DNA from: Xiphophorus maculatus
Lineage: Eukaryota; Chordata; Actinopteri; Cyprinodontiformes; Poeciliidae
Assembly: GCF_002775205.1 (NCBI RefSeq)
Contig: NC_036443.1
Span: 9,725,698 to 9,789,697, forward strand
DNA length: 64,000 nucleotides
Direction of reading: 5' to 3'
The notes under the pieces are model-generated. The model was not told where the DNA came from. It saw nothing but the letters and a program-made list of their open reading frames with translations, and searched no databases. Within the stretch, counting starts at the first letter, position 1; the number at the start of each line of letters is the position of its first letter. Shown in pieces: positions 34,901 to 46,088 of the stretch. A program made the position numbers and the translations under genes.

Positions 34901-36310
34901 CTGAACAATAAATAAACCACCCAGAATTTATCAAACATTATACAGACACTGTATATTGTTTTTTTTGTGTCTATTTTACCTCCTCTCCCACCAGATAATT
35001 GGGATGGTGGCTTGTGTTTGTCCACTTCACTCTTGAACTGCTGTCTAGAACTGCTGGACGGATCTGACAGTTATAAGCCCTGGCCTGAAAACACAGACAG
35101 GAAGCTGAATCAAGTGACTGCCTCCCCAAACACCACATAATACAACCAACCCGTGTTGCTACGGCATCAATAGCCATTTCAAAACTTCTACCATTTCCGC
35201 ACCAGTTGTACCTTTTGTAAACAAACCTGTTCAGCAGACACAGGAGTCCTTCTCACGCCGTTGGACATCTTCTTGGACCAGATGGCCTGGTCCACCATTT
35301 TCAGTCCATTCTGCCTCTGCTCGCTGCTCTCTGCCTTCTGTTGGCCATGAAGACAAATCGATCATATCAAAAACAGCCAGGTACGACAGGTGGGCGTTAG
35401 AATCATACCGGTTTAATGGTGACTTACATTCAGACCGTCTCTCAGCAGCCAAGCATCTTCATGCCTGGCCTGTCCACCCTGCTTATGTCGCCGCGCGATT
35501 ACGTGAGGGATAATGACAGGAAGGGTGTCTGTGGCTCGGCCAATGCGAAGCGTTCTTGATCCAGGGTGGATCACAATGACAAAATTGCTCTGTATTTGCT
35601 ATGAGACATAAAGGTGATACATTTTAATGTAAAATATAAACAATGAATGGTTGTGCACACAAAAACATTATTAGAAAAGTCACAAAGTCTCTGGTGCTTC
35701 ATGGTCAGAAATCCATCCTAGCACATGTTGCATAACATATAGCTCAGTGTTAGAGCATTAAATAAGATTTAATTTGCCACTTATGGAAAAAAAAGAAATT
35801 TAAAATTATAAGTGTTCAGGGAATTTATTTTAAGTTTTAAAAACACTATTTACTTTTTTAAAGAAAATCTAAATTTGTTTGGATGACAGTGTTCTTCAGG
35901 ACAAAGTTCTGAAGAGCTAGCTACATTTAAATCAGATGTCAAAACACACCTTCACCTTTCTTTTCTTTTAATTTTATTCTTAAACTAAGCTTTTACACAC
36001 AACCCAAAACCAGAACAAAAAATAAATAAATATAGCTATTGTATTATAGCGTTATAAAAATTAATTGTTTTCAAAATGAAAAGTTATTTTTACTACTTAA
36101 TAAAAGAAAACCAAACAGATAAAGTTTAGTGAAGTAAAATATTTTGATGACATAAAAAGAAATAAAGATAAATACTTCCTGAGCGGCTTCAGGGATCGCT
36201 GCAGGAGCGATGGGTCTCTTCACTCCGCGCTGCTGCTCCTTCTCTTTCTCCTTGTCCCGCTCCTTCTCCTTCTCCTTCCCGCTGTCCTGCTCTTTCTCGG
36301 CCTGCGTCAT
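31910..36310 (-). CDS. actr8: Actin-related protein 8 (INO80 complex subunit)
   Basis: Nuclear actin-related protein of the INO80 chromatin remodeller, which binds nucleosomes and mitotic chromosomes. Thirteen exons: 36310-36176, 35598-35428, 35337-35227, 35084-34980, 34875-34702, 34465-34372, 33976-33844, 33744-33591, 33426-33331, 33260-33120, 33010-32698, 32507-32344, 32053-31910; 1935 nt, 644 aa (human 624). Recognised by NFVIVIHPGSRTLRIGRATD, KWTNTSHHPNYLVGEE, CVVDVGDQKTSICCVEDG, LAYGGSD, SSILVVGGGLMFHGAQEFL and the end RMLRERAAFVW. The N-terminus is a charged KEKEKERDKEKEKEQQ tract, longer than in human. The 313-nt exon holds the Gly-rich insert typical of Arp8. All phases agree. Confidence 0.96.
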
Positions 36311-36439
36311 GGTCACGTTTTACATTTTAGGAAAAATGTATCTGGAAAAAGATAGACTGGTGTTTCACAAAGCGACTCAAAATGTAAAAACAAATTTCCA
36401 GTCTCGCTTCGGTCAGTGTAGGTTTTACTTCCGTGTTTT

Positions 36440-36510
36440 ATCACGTGACTCTTCTTCTTCGCGGGGAGTTTTAGTGGTCACAGAGTTGCATTATCGCCAT
36501 CAACTGGTAG
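36440..36510. repeat. Fish interspersed repeat fragment
   Basis: CTTCTTCTTCGCGGGGAGTT, then GGTCACAGAGTTGCATTATCGCCATCAACTGGTA, resembles the end of an abundant teleost DNA element. It lies about 130 bp upstream of the actr8 start codon, so it may overlap the promoter. Confidence 0.45.
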
Positions 36511-37221
36511 AAAGCGTTGATTGCAATGACAGTTCTGCAAAAAGTGATGCACTTACCATTGGTTTTACTCTGATTACCATTTTCTGGAGCCTTCCTGTAA
36601 TTCTCTCAGCTTTAAATTTGGAAAGTAAAAGTGGGACGCCTTATTCAACTGCATCCTTCATGTATTCTGTTAATTTATTTTTGTAACAGAATACAAAATA
36701 CAACAAAAAAAAGTCTAAACTCTATTAAATAGTCGTTTTCTTAAGATGTTTGTCAGTATGGTGGTACTTTGAAAGTAAATACTGAGGTTGTTTGAAAAGG
36801 TTTGAAAATCATTGGATCAACCCAAACAAGCTAAACAATACCAAGAAGAAACATAAAAATATCTATCACTTGGTGACAAATAATGGAAATTATCTAGTGA
36901 CATATATATATGTCTGCTTCAACCTTTTTATATCTTATGTTCTCTGCTTTTTCCAACACTCATGCACTATGTTTTCTGAAACAAAAAAACAAACTTTTTT
37001 TTTGTCTTCCTCTTATGGTTTTGATATTTTCTTCAGCTTTCCTTTGAAGATATGAATCTATACTAGTGTCTTACATTTCCTTTTGTCTGTCTTTTGTGCA
37101 GTTTCATTTCCGGTCTCTCTGGTACCCAAGCAAATGTGACTGCTTGTTCCTTCATCTACATTCTGTGTGATGGTGGCTGGTTCTCTAAAAAATATCAGAT
37201 CTTATGTTAAAAAAGAAAAAC

Positions 37222-37249
37222 GGGGGGGGGGGGGGGGGGGGGGGGGGGG
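37222..37249. repeat. Poly-G run of 28 bases
   Basis: An uninterrupted 28-G homopolymer after an A-rich stretch. It can form a G-quadruplex, or may be an assembly or sequencing length artefact. Confidence 0.95.
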
Positions 37250-38723
37250 AACTGTAAACTGGTTATTAATGAACTTGTGTCAAAACTGTTTCTTACATGG
37301 AAACTAAGAGGGTGTGTGCAGTTTTCATGCAATCTTACAACGCAATGGCCATCTGTCATCTGCTTTTACATAATGCATTCTACTGCTAATCGTGCTTTTC
37401 AATTTTCCATAAGTGCTAAACATCCTGACCTGGATGAACCTGAGGGCTTTTGAATGATTTCCACTTGTGAATAACTGATTTTGATATAGAATGAATCACC
37501 CCAAATAGTTTGGAAATGGCCCGGAGCCATTCAATTGTGTTGAATTTAATTCCTTCAGATTACAAACTGTTAAGCTCTCAAGTTTTACGGAGAACACACA
37601 CTCCTGCTGACGAACAGCTTTTTAAAAATTAAACTACTTTAATCAAAAAACATACAAATATTCTTATTCCTACTTTTTCACATGTTGTAATACAACCACA
37701 AACTTCAAAGTACTGTATTATTGTCCTGTGCTGGTCTCTTTAAGAGTCAGGGTTGCCAATAGCTACAAACTATCAAGTTTTATTTCTACGTAGGATCTTG
37801 GCTCCATCCTCTGACTTCAAATGAAATTTAAGAACTGGAGATATTTTCTTGAGGATTCCTTTGGGTCCTCAAGATAGGTTACAGCAAAAAAATACAGCAT
37901 GGATTTGTCTTCAACCCTCTTAGTTATTTTTACATTTGATTTCAATTCAAACTTTCAAATATTGTCACAGATTCTTGATTATAATTAGGGCTGCACTTTT
38001 ACAGGGCTAACACACAGACATGCTCTGATCAAAACCCTTTTAATGAAGAAAAGGCATTCGCCATGTCAACATGTTACGTTGTATGCTGTGTTCAGGATCA
38101 TGTGCAGTTAGTTTGCTGTCATACGTTCATTTTGGACATAGACCTACTACAAAATACTTCTTTTAGCAATGTCTTTTCTTCTCAAAAATCAGAAACCGTT
38201 AAGGATCTCTGGGGTGATAAGACTTTAGTATTTAGAGGTATCAAAGCAAAGTTAAATACTGATACAGAACTGTCTTTTCAATGTTTTTATTTGCAAAATG
38301 TTTGACAAACATACAATTCCTCTTCTGCTCCAAAATTATGCACCACCTGGTGTTGCTCCATCACATAAGTCCCAGTAAAACACAGAGTCTAGATGCTTAG
38401 AAAGGCCGTATGTTAAGAATTTCACAAAATATAACTTTGAGACAACTGACAATGACCAGCTCCTAAAATACTTTACACTATTTAGTAAATAAAAGTCAAG
38501 GATATATTTGCTACAATAACAATGACAGCAATATACCTGAAGGTCATGTTCAAAGTACATTCTTTTGGAAATTAACCCATTCGATTATATAAAATAGTGC
38601 TATTCTAACATTGAATAAAATGCTAACTAGGAGGTTGATATGCTAAAGATAGAAAAACAGTAACACAGACAGACAAACTGCAATATGAATCCTATCTTCA
38701 TCTGCAGCTCGCCCTCAACCCTT

Positions 38724-41700
38724 TCAACAAATATCTTTTTTTAGGGTTCTGTCAAATATACCTGACTTCTTTGCACTGAGCATTTCTACAGCTTCCCTCA
38801 ATTTCGTTGTGCTGCTTTGGCTATACAAAATCTTCTGTTTGAACAACAGCGATGATATCTTCTTCCCAACCGTCTTCTGAGAATGAAGGCTCTTGCAGAG
38901 TCCGTTCAAATCTTTCATCAGGCAGAAAGCCCTGCACGTCTGCAGCTCTGGCAGCAGCACACAAGAGTTCTTGTCCTTCTTCGCATGCAGCTGCACCACC
39001 CAGAACTTGGCCAGCTCAGTGGAACTCCTGGCGTGACTGGCCACCATGTTGAGAATCAGAGGGTAAAGGTCACCAGTTGCAGCTGGGATGGAATGTCTTG
39101 GGAGGCTGCTAGTGGGGGTGCAGGGTGCCGTTATAGAAGAGGGCTACAAGGACATAAAAACATATTTTATTATTTTTTTTACAAGAAGCAGAAGTGATGA
39201 GAGTTAAGGAATGAAAAGAAAAACACAACTCACAGTTTCCACCTGAGGGGAGACGATCAGGACACGGTCTGCACTCTTTACTTGTTCAGCTAACCAGCGC
39301 AGTGGACCAAGTTCTGCAATTTTTCCCTGCTGCCAGATATCAATCGTCACTCTGCAGCCACCGTGCCACTGCAGAAACTCAGCCAGCGCCACCACCGCCC
39401 GCTGAAAGGCCGGCGTCACCGAAGGATACACCACAACCACCGATACTGGAGTCATGGGGGCCTCGGGAAGGATTTCAAAAGCGGAGTACGACGAAAACAT
39501 CTTATCTGGAGACGGACAGAAAGGGGCATTTACTTAGAGCACTGATGTAGTCAAAGCACACGTTTGGTGCCGATGCATGCCATTAATCAGTACTTTATGA
39601 AATTTTAAATCCAAGCAGCAGAAGTACGCTTTCGTGGTGAACCAAACAGGACAGACAAAGCAAGTCTGCTGAAAAAGGCTGCAGAAAGACTGACGTACTT
39701 TAGGTGGAAAGTGTTTTACAGTTTTAAAAGATACTGATATCTGATACTCTTTAAGGGAAGAGCATGTTTGCAAACTCAGACTTATCAGTGATTAAAACTG
39801 GGATGAAGACATTCAACATCTATATAGCTGTTTATTACTTCCAGTGCTTTTATCCCAACTCAGATTAGGTATAAATATACATTGTACTTACATATAACAA
39901 AGCAGGAAATCAAAATTATCAACGAGGCCACAACTCCAAAAACAATTCTACTGACAGTCTTAATTTCTTCATTTTGTGCTGCAAAAGAAGGAGAAGATAT
40001 TTAATAATTTAGACAGAATGGCATTACAAACACTATAACACTTGAAATATCCACATAGCTGGGATTAAAACACTTGACATGGTGTTATTTGAGCTCAGTT
40101 ATGCATTTGATATAGCTCATTATAACACACCAATTGATAGATTTGAAAATTTGTTTTTGGAATTGTCTGGTTCTGTGCTAAACCCGTTCAGATCACATTT
40201 AGCAGAGGAAACTACCTTGTGTTGGTAATTATAAATGTGGATGAACAAAAATCACCTTTGGCGTTCAGAGGTCACTGTTTATTTTATTATTATTTCCCCC
40301 TAAAAATGCAAGAAAATGATGCAAGAAGAATTTATGTTGTCTTGAACTCATATCTAACTTTTAACGATTGCTTAACGCTTGATATTGAGCCTACTATTAC
40401 CTTAGAAACGTCACCAAAATGACTGTGTCCAGTCAAAACAGGACACAGAAAATGGTTCTTTGATTTTCAGTCGGTCAAGCTGCTGTAACAGTCTGGGGTT
40501 TGGTGTTATTAGCCAACTATTGAATGATGTCTTTTTCTGATGGTCATTTTTAAAGACATGTTTGAAAGAATAGTGATGCTTGCCAAGCAATTAAAAAAAA
40601 CAACAAAGAAAAAAAACACACACAATTTTGAATTGCACTGATAAACAATACATTTTTCTTACCTTCATTATTCGGTGTTGTTTGAAAAGACTCTGCAACA
40701 GAAAGCAAAAAACATTCTCACTGTCTCCAGATTTCAAAACAATACTTTAAATCAATGTTTTCCTAACACTAATCCTCAAGGCATCTGCCCGGCACGCTTC
40801 AGATGTTTCCCTGCTTCAGCACACCTGATTTCAATTGATGGCTGATGAACAGGTCTCTGTTGAAAACCAATCATCTGCATCAAGTGTGTTAAAGATATTA
40901 TTTGTATAGCTATTAGAGTCCTGATCCACACTCCAATTGGTGGCTGTGATGCACCATTACGTTACTTAGCAACCGCCAATAAATACTACAAGAAGAACGA
41001 GAAGAAGAAAAAGAAGGAGCGTTAAAGCAGGGAAACGTGCAACACAGAGAAGACAGTCTGCCTTGAAGATCAGGGTTGGGAAACACTGCTATAAATAAAA
41101 TGCTTTTCAAAGGTAGGGGTATTATTTTATACATTGCAAAATGCCTAGCTATTATTTACCCTTATACAGTAAAGTTTCAAATTGTATATAAAATGTGTAT
41201 TTAACATGCTGTGTTGTCAGCCAGGTATAGAATGGGGTCTTCCTGGCTGTAAGGATGATTTATCATTTAAAATGCTGCTGCTGACAACAAAGATTCAACT
41301 TTTGCTGAGCTTGACACTTGATTTGCTTACCCAAAGTTGCCTTTGTAGTACTCGGTGTAACAGTTACTGCAAAAAGAGAGAACGGTTTAAACATTCATTG
41401 GTTTAGATTTTTTAATATGGTAATTATTTTGTTTTTGTTTGCAGAATTACAGACAAAGTACCTCTTTCTCAGTATTTTATCTAATGAATCAGTGACATGT
41501 TAAAGGTTTTTTTTTTTTTTTTTAAAAAAAGATTCTCTTTGTTTCATTTATTCTTCACATCCAAATAAAGTTAAAGTTGCTGATATACATTCTTGAGAAG
41601 ATTTGCTTACTTGCTGGTTGACGAGGTACCCAAATAGACTCTGATAGAGTTGTGGGGCCACTTCCCACTGGAGGTAATGGCTCATTATAAACGGTGGTAA

Positions 41701-43252
41701 GGAATGAACCATAACTTACGCCAACTAAAAAAGAAAACCATTCCTACAGAAGATATTTTATTTTAGTATGGACATTTTGGACTTTTTTTTAATTATGTAA
41801 AAAAAAATAAAAATAGTTGGACCATCATTGCAGTGTGTGATCATGCTGTTTGAAATAAACATCAGCTAGTTTAGTAAGTCATTTGTACCTTCTCCGACCC
41901 AGTAAGGTTCGCTTCAGTCAAAGGGGGATTATATTTACAGATGTGGGTCCATTGTCCACAAATGACCCATGTGCCCTCCAGGTGAATAATACTAGCTGCA
42001 GAGAAGAAAAAAAACTGTTTATAAACATGGTTAGAATTGATGGTTCACATTATTATTTCTTCATACGGATAAAAAAAAAAAAGCATCTGTAATTGAGAGT
42101 CATTTTTAATTCCCGTCTTGTCTTTATGGCATTACAAAGTTTGATAGACATGGGCCTCATTGACTTTAAGGTGACAGCATAGGCAGTTAGGCAAATAATT
42201 TATTTTATAAATTCAATAATTTATCAATTTTACATCTCCAAGTAACGCAAAAAACATCAGCATAAAACAAAACCCTACATGCATGCATCCATTCTGACAT
42301 GTTCTTATAGGCTAAGAAGCCCATAGAAACTTAATATAACAACCTGTACAGATTCAACGTTAAAATAGTGAAATAAAATAAAATGCATTAACAATATACA
42401 GTGTACATAGTGGAGTGGGCAGTCCTGTAATTTGGAATTTAAAATGTTGAATCAATTCATCTTTACCTACATCTTAAAATCTGTCTTGAGGTAACGGTTT
42501 GTAACATCAAGAACAAGAATGTTTTTACCTACCATCAATGTTGATCGCCCAGCTTATGTTCAGCTTTCTTTCCTGTCCGACCGTCACCAGTTTCACTTTT
42601 AGGCCTGCCACCTGAGATGGACTGCCATTTAGCTCTGTTTTGGGAAAATCTAGAACATAGTGGAGTTCACAATAATCATGAAGGTTTCTAATACATTTAC
42701 AGAAATCTCTGTGACAAAATATGTGCCAGCAATTTGACATTATTTTTATGTCTACAGTTTTTTTTTCCAAAGCTGGTCATCTGGGTAGACTGTGCTGGGG
42801 AATTAAAAACTTTTTTGTTTCATAATATAATGTGAAATCAGTGACACCTAACTGCTTTTGTTTTTATGATGAGCCAGCGATGTTTACTGTTCTTTGTACT
42901 GGTGATAATTATTATCAATGGGATTTAGCAAAATAAAAGGTAGATTATTTTTTTTTTTGTATGTGTAACTTTTATTAGAAACTAGATTGCGGTAGCTAGA
43001 TTTCAGAGTGGATATCAACTATTTAACTTTGCATATAAAACCGACATTTAAATTATTGTTATTTGTTAATTATTGTCATTTATTTCACAATGGGATTAAA
43101 AAGTTGTTGTTTTTTTCCCCTTAATAAATCAAATCCATGGTTAAGCACCACATTTTGTATTCCATCAAGTTTCACATATGTGTGATATCAGATCGTCACA
43201 GGTTATATGACAATCAGTCTGGCCAATTGAGCAAAATCAAACATGAAAAGAA

Positions 43253-43293
<41 letters not shown>

Positions 43294-43615
43294 GCTAATA
43301 ATAAGGATGATAATAATAATAATAAAATTACTACTACTACTACTACTAATAATAATAATATATACACAAATACGTGGAAATAAACACTGTGGGACAAAAG
43401 GACATTTATTTTCTAATTGTAATATGGCAGATGAATAACACAGGCTTACCGTAATGCTCCTCACACACAACTTTCTGTAACAAAATTCCAGAAACAATGT
43501 TATCAGACAATATCAAATTGATCAACAGTGAGTATAATGATGGAGAACTTACTATGTCGTGGGCTGCCCCCCTTGAAACGACGAGGCAGAGAAAAAACAA
43601 TATGCTTTGCCACAT
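38724..43615 (-). CDS. il17rb: Interleukin-17 receptor B-like, short ectodomain
   Basis: Single-pass cytokine receptor subunit; mammalian IL17RB binds IL-17B and IL-17E and signals through its SEFIR domain to ACT1. Exons: 43615-43553, 43474-43450, 42649-42533, 41995-41889, 41743-41611, 41366-41331, 40692-40663, 39978-39892, 39505-39234, 39143-38724; 1290 nt, 429 aa (human 502). Signal peptide MWQSILFFLCLVVSRGAA. One fibronectin-like module follows (LNISWAINIDG, CGQWTHICKYNPP, EWFSFLVGVSYGSF). A Thr-rich stalk leads to a membrane helix (VVASLIILISCFVIC). SEFIR starts VSVVVVYPS and has WQQGKIAELGPLRWLAEQV. The exon at 41743 must start at GAATGG, since the nearer AG gives a stop. The order next to actr8 and chdh supports il17rb. 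The second ectodomain module was not found. Confidence 0.85.
40756..41088. mobile_element. Non-autonomous DNA transposon in il17rb intron
   Basis: The ends are inverted repeats: TTTTCCTAACACTAATCCTC on the left and, in reverse complement, GTTTCCCAACCCTGATCTTC on the right. The internal phrase CTTCAGCACACCTGATTTCA is common in a fish MITE family. A relative lies at 51374-51566, and a fragment near 25570. Confidence 0.7.
43250..43365. repeat. (TAA)n microsatellite
   Basis: A TAA/ACT trinucleotide tract in the il17rb intron 2. The Ile-rich and Leu-rich frames over it are artefacts. Confidence 0.95.
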
Positions 43616-46088
43616 GATGAGCGTCTGATCTAGAACATAAAACATAAAAACATACAAACATAAAAAATTAAATGAAGATTTTAGGAGCAGCAGTGTTGAT
43701 GCCCCCAGCGGACTGCAAAGAGCTCTGTGATAAAACTGTCCAGAACAAGAGAGAAAACCAGCAGACTTAACCACGCCCACTCACATTTGTTGATTTTTTT
43801 CCCTCATGAACGGCTGCAGTGGAAAGCCAAGGTAAGGGCAAAATACAAAAAAAACTACTTAGCATGACGGACAATGATGCATTTTCATGTAGGTTGGTAG
43901 GAAGCGCCTCTGACTCTGGGTCAGCTTGATTAAACGTAGTTTCTGAATTCACATGCAGCGGTTTTCCCCTAACATCGAGCAGAAGCAGCTAACTAGCTGT
44001 TTCACAGTTTTTCTAAGCAAAGTTAGGAGTTTAATCTGTAAAACTGTCACCAGTGCTTTACACACTACTCAGGATTTGTAAAGCACTTTATTCGACTTTC
44101 AAAAACGTTTTAATCCTTAAAAAAAATGTACGTTTAATCAAATACATGATGTAGACCTATCGATTGTGTAGGAATAAAGACTGATAATAAATGTCGTGAA
44201 AGTAGCCTTTAGGAGCAAAAGTAGAAAATGGAAACTTTAAACAGTGGAGTTTGAATCTTAGGAAAGAAGTGTTTTTGCACATTCATGTTATCGGTGGATC
44301 TAGCGTGCTGTCATTGAGTGCCAAGCAAGCAGTTTTTACAATAAAGCACACTAGTCCTCTGTTCCGCGTTTCACCGCCACCTTTGAACTGAAAGCTGTAA
44401 ATAGAAGCAGTCAGTCTGTGTTGCCATGTCTGAACAGAGGAACAGGTCTGCGCACAGTAATGACGCTCTTAGCACAATGCATTGAACTTGTGCAATTACA
44501 ATTGTTAATTATGTGCTTAAATTAAAAAGACAAACAAAAAGTAACCCTTGGTCAGTTATTTAACTTGCGCTGAATATTAGTGGTGATTGTTGTTTATATT
44601 TTTATTATGGAAGAGGAACTGCTAGAGATGCTCCGACTTGAATTATCCAATTTTACCTTGATTGGTAGTCAGCAGGTCATGCGCTGAACAATCAAAGATA
44701 TTTATTAAATGCATCAAAACTAACAGCTTCTACGATTTTCAGTCAAAATGATGTCTACCATTGAAATGGGAATTAAATGAAGATATTTATGAATGGTTCA
44801 AATATACTTCTACATTGGACTGATCTGAATCTAACCAAATGCATAGACATTGCACTTGAATTTCATCAAGGTTTGCTTTGGTACCTTTTGAGGAATCATT
44901 TTTTAAAGCCTCATTTTATTCTTATTCTAAACTTTTAAATCACCTAAAGAAGCTGCAGCACCTTTCCCCCCCTTAAAGTTTGACTATTTAGAAAAAGACA
45001 AAACTGGAATCAGTAAGAGTCAGCTGACCTAAAGAAAAACCAGACGTGGTAAATTCTGAGCAAGGCTTCATTGTGAAGGGAAGTATTTACAATAGTAGCG
45101 CTTTAAAATTTTCCTCACGTCTATGACCAAATCAGATAACACTAAGATTTGCTGATAAAGGAGTTTTGCACTGACGGTTAGCTCTTACGTCAAACATGTG
45201 AAACCCTTGGGTTTTAAAAATAATACATAATGGGAAAGTACTCCCATTACGTATCATTTGACCACTGTACATTCATTGGTCAAAATAACAGTGTTTTTCC
45301 CGTGTTAAAAGGCCCATATGATCAGCTCACACAAAGTGCAGTTATTTGATTTATAACTGCACTATATTTTCTGTAAATTCTGACATTGTTATGTCACATG
45401 TACAAAAACGCAATGGCCCAGACAGAGTAATCCTGCAAGACGTCAAAGTCTAATTTTCTTTTCTTTAATGGCAGAGTAAGTAAAAACTAACTGGAGGCTC
45501 ACACAATGTACCGGAGGCAGCTACTGTACTTGAAACATGTCCAAAATTGCATAACGTGCTTCTGTATTTGTTTGCTTTAAGGTCCTTGGTACTTGGGATA
45601 AGCAGACCTGGCAACTACTTTCTGCAGTTAAATATTTGCAAGACCAGACAGTTTATTGCAGGTGCTGTAAAATTTTAGTGCAGAGTAAGCCTGTTTGCAG
45701 CAGAGTATCACACATGGTGAAATAATTGTCAGAACCTGTTTGACAGAAAAGGCAAAATGAGAACCACAATGATAAATCCATTGCTCAGCATTAGTCACAA
45801 ATGTGTGAAGCTTGAGGTTTGTCATGCATCAATATTTTAGCCGGTACTAATACTAGAACAACAGGTATAGGAATTAAAGACAAAACAAGTGAGTTCACTG
45901 ACCTTTGACAAATGCTGACTGTTGGGAAAAACCTATATGCTTCACTTGGGTTTTCCATTTGGCAGGTCTGTACTTGAAGAAACCCTCATCCCGTGTTTCA
46001 ATTCTGCTTCAGTTTTACACTCACCTTGTGTCCTCTGCTAAATAATCATCGTTGTAATGTACAGTTCATAAAGGAAGCATCCCCCAAA
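43616..46088. other. Divergent intergenic region, il17rb and chdh
   Basis: The two genes are head to head, so promoters for both lie here. No coding exon, CpG-rich island or clear repeat was recognised. A plus-strand frame runs from 45993 into the chdh start exon; its upstream part is 5' UTR read-through. Confidence 0.5.

Larger units (their letters stand above)
36311..38723. other. Spacer between actr8 start and il17rb end
   Basis: The first 150 bp should hold the actr8 promoter. 36440-36510 resembles a common fish repeat. A 28-nt G run lies at 37222. About 37670-37720 carries ACATGTTGTAATACAACCACAAACTTC, a phrase from a widespread fish DNA transposon. The part near 38724 should be il17rb 3' UTR. 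No coding exon was seen. Confidence 0.55.

Noticed and set aside
41611-41724. il17rb exon 5 starting at the nearer AG (41724)
   Set aside because: It gives TTG GCG TAA, a stop in the required phase; the AG at 41744-41745 keeps the frame and adds EWFSFL, matching the human module.
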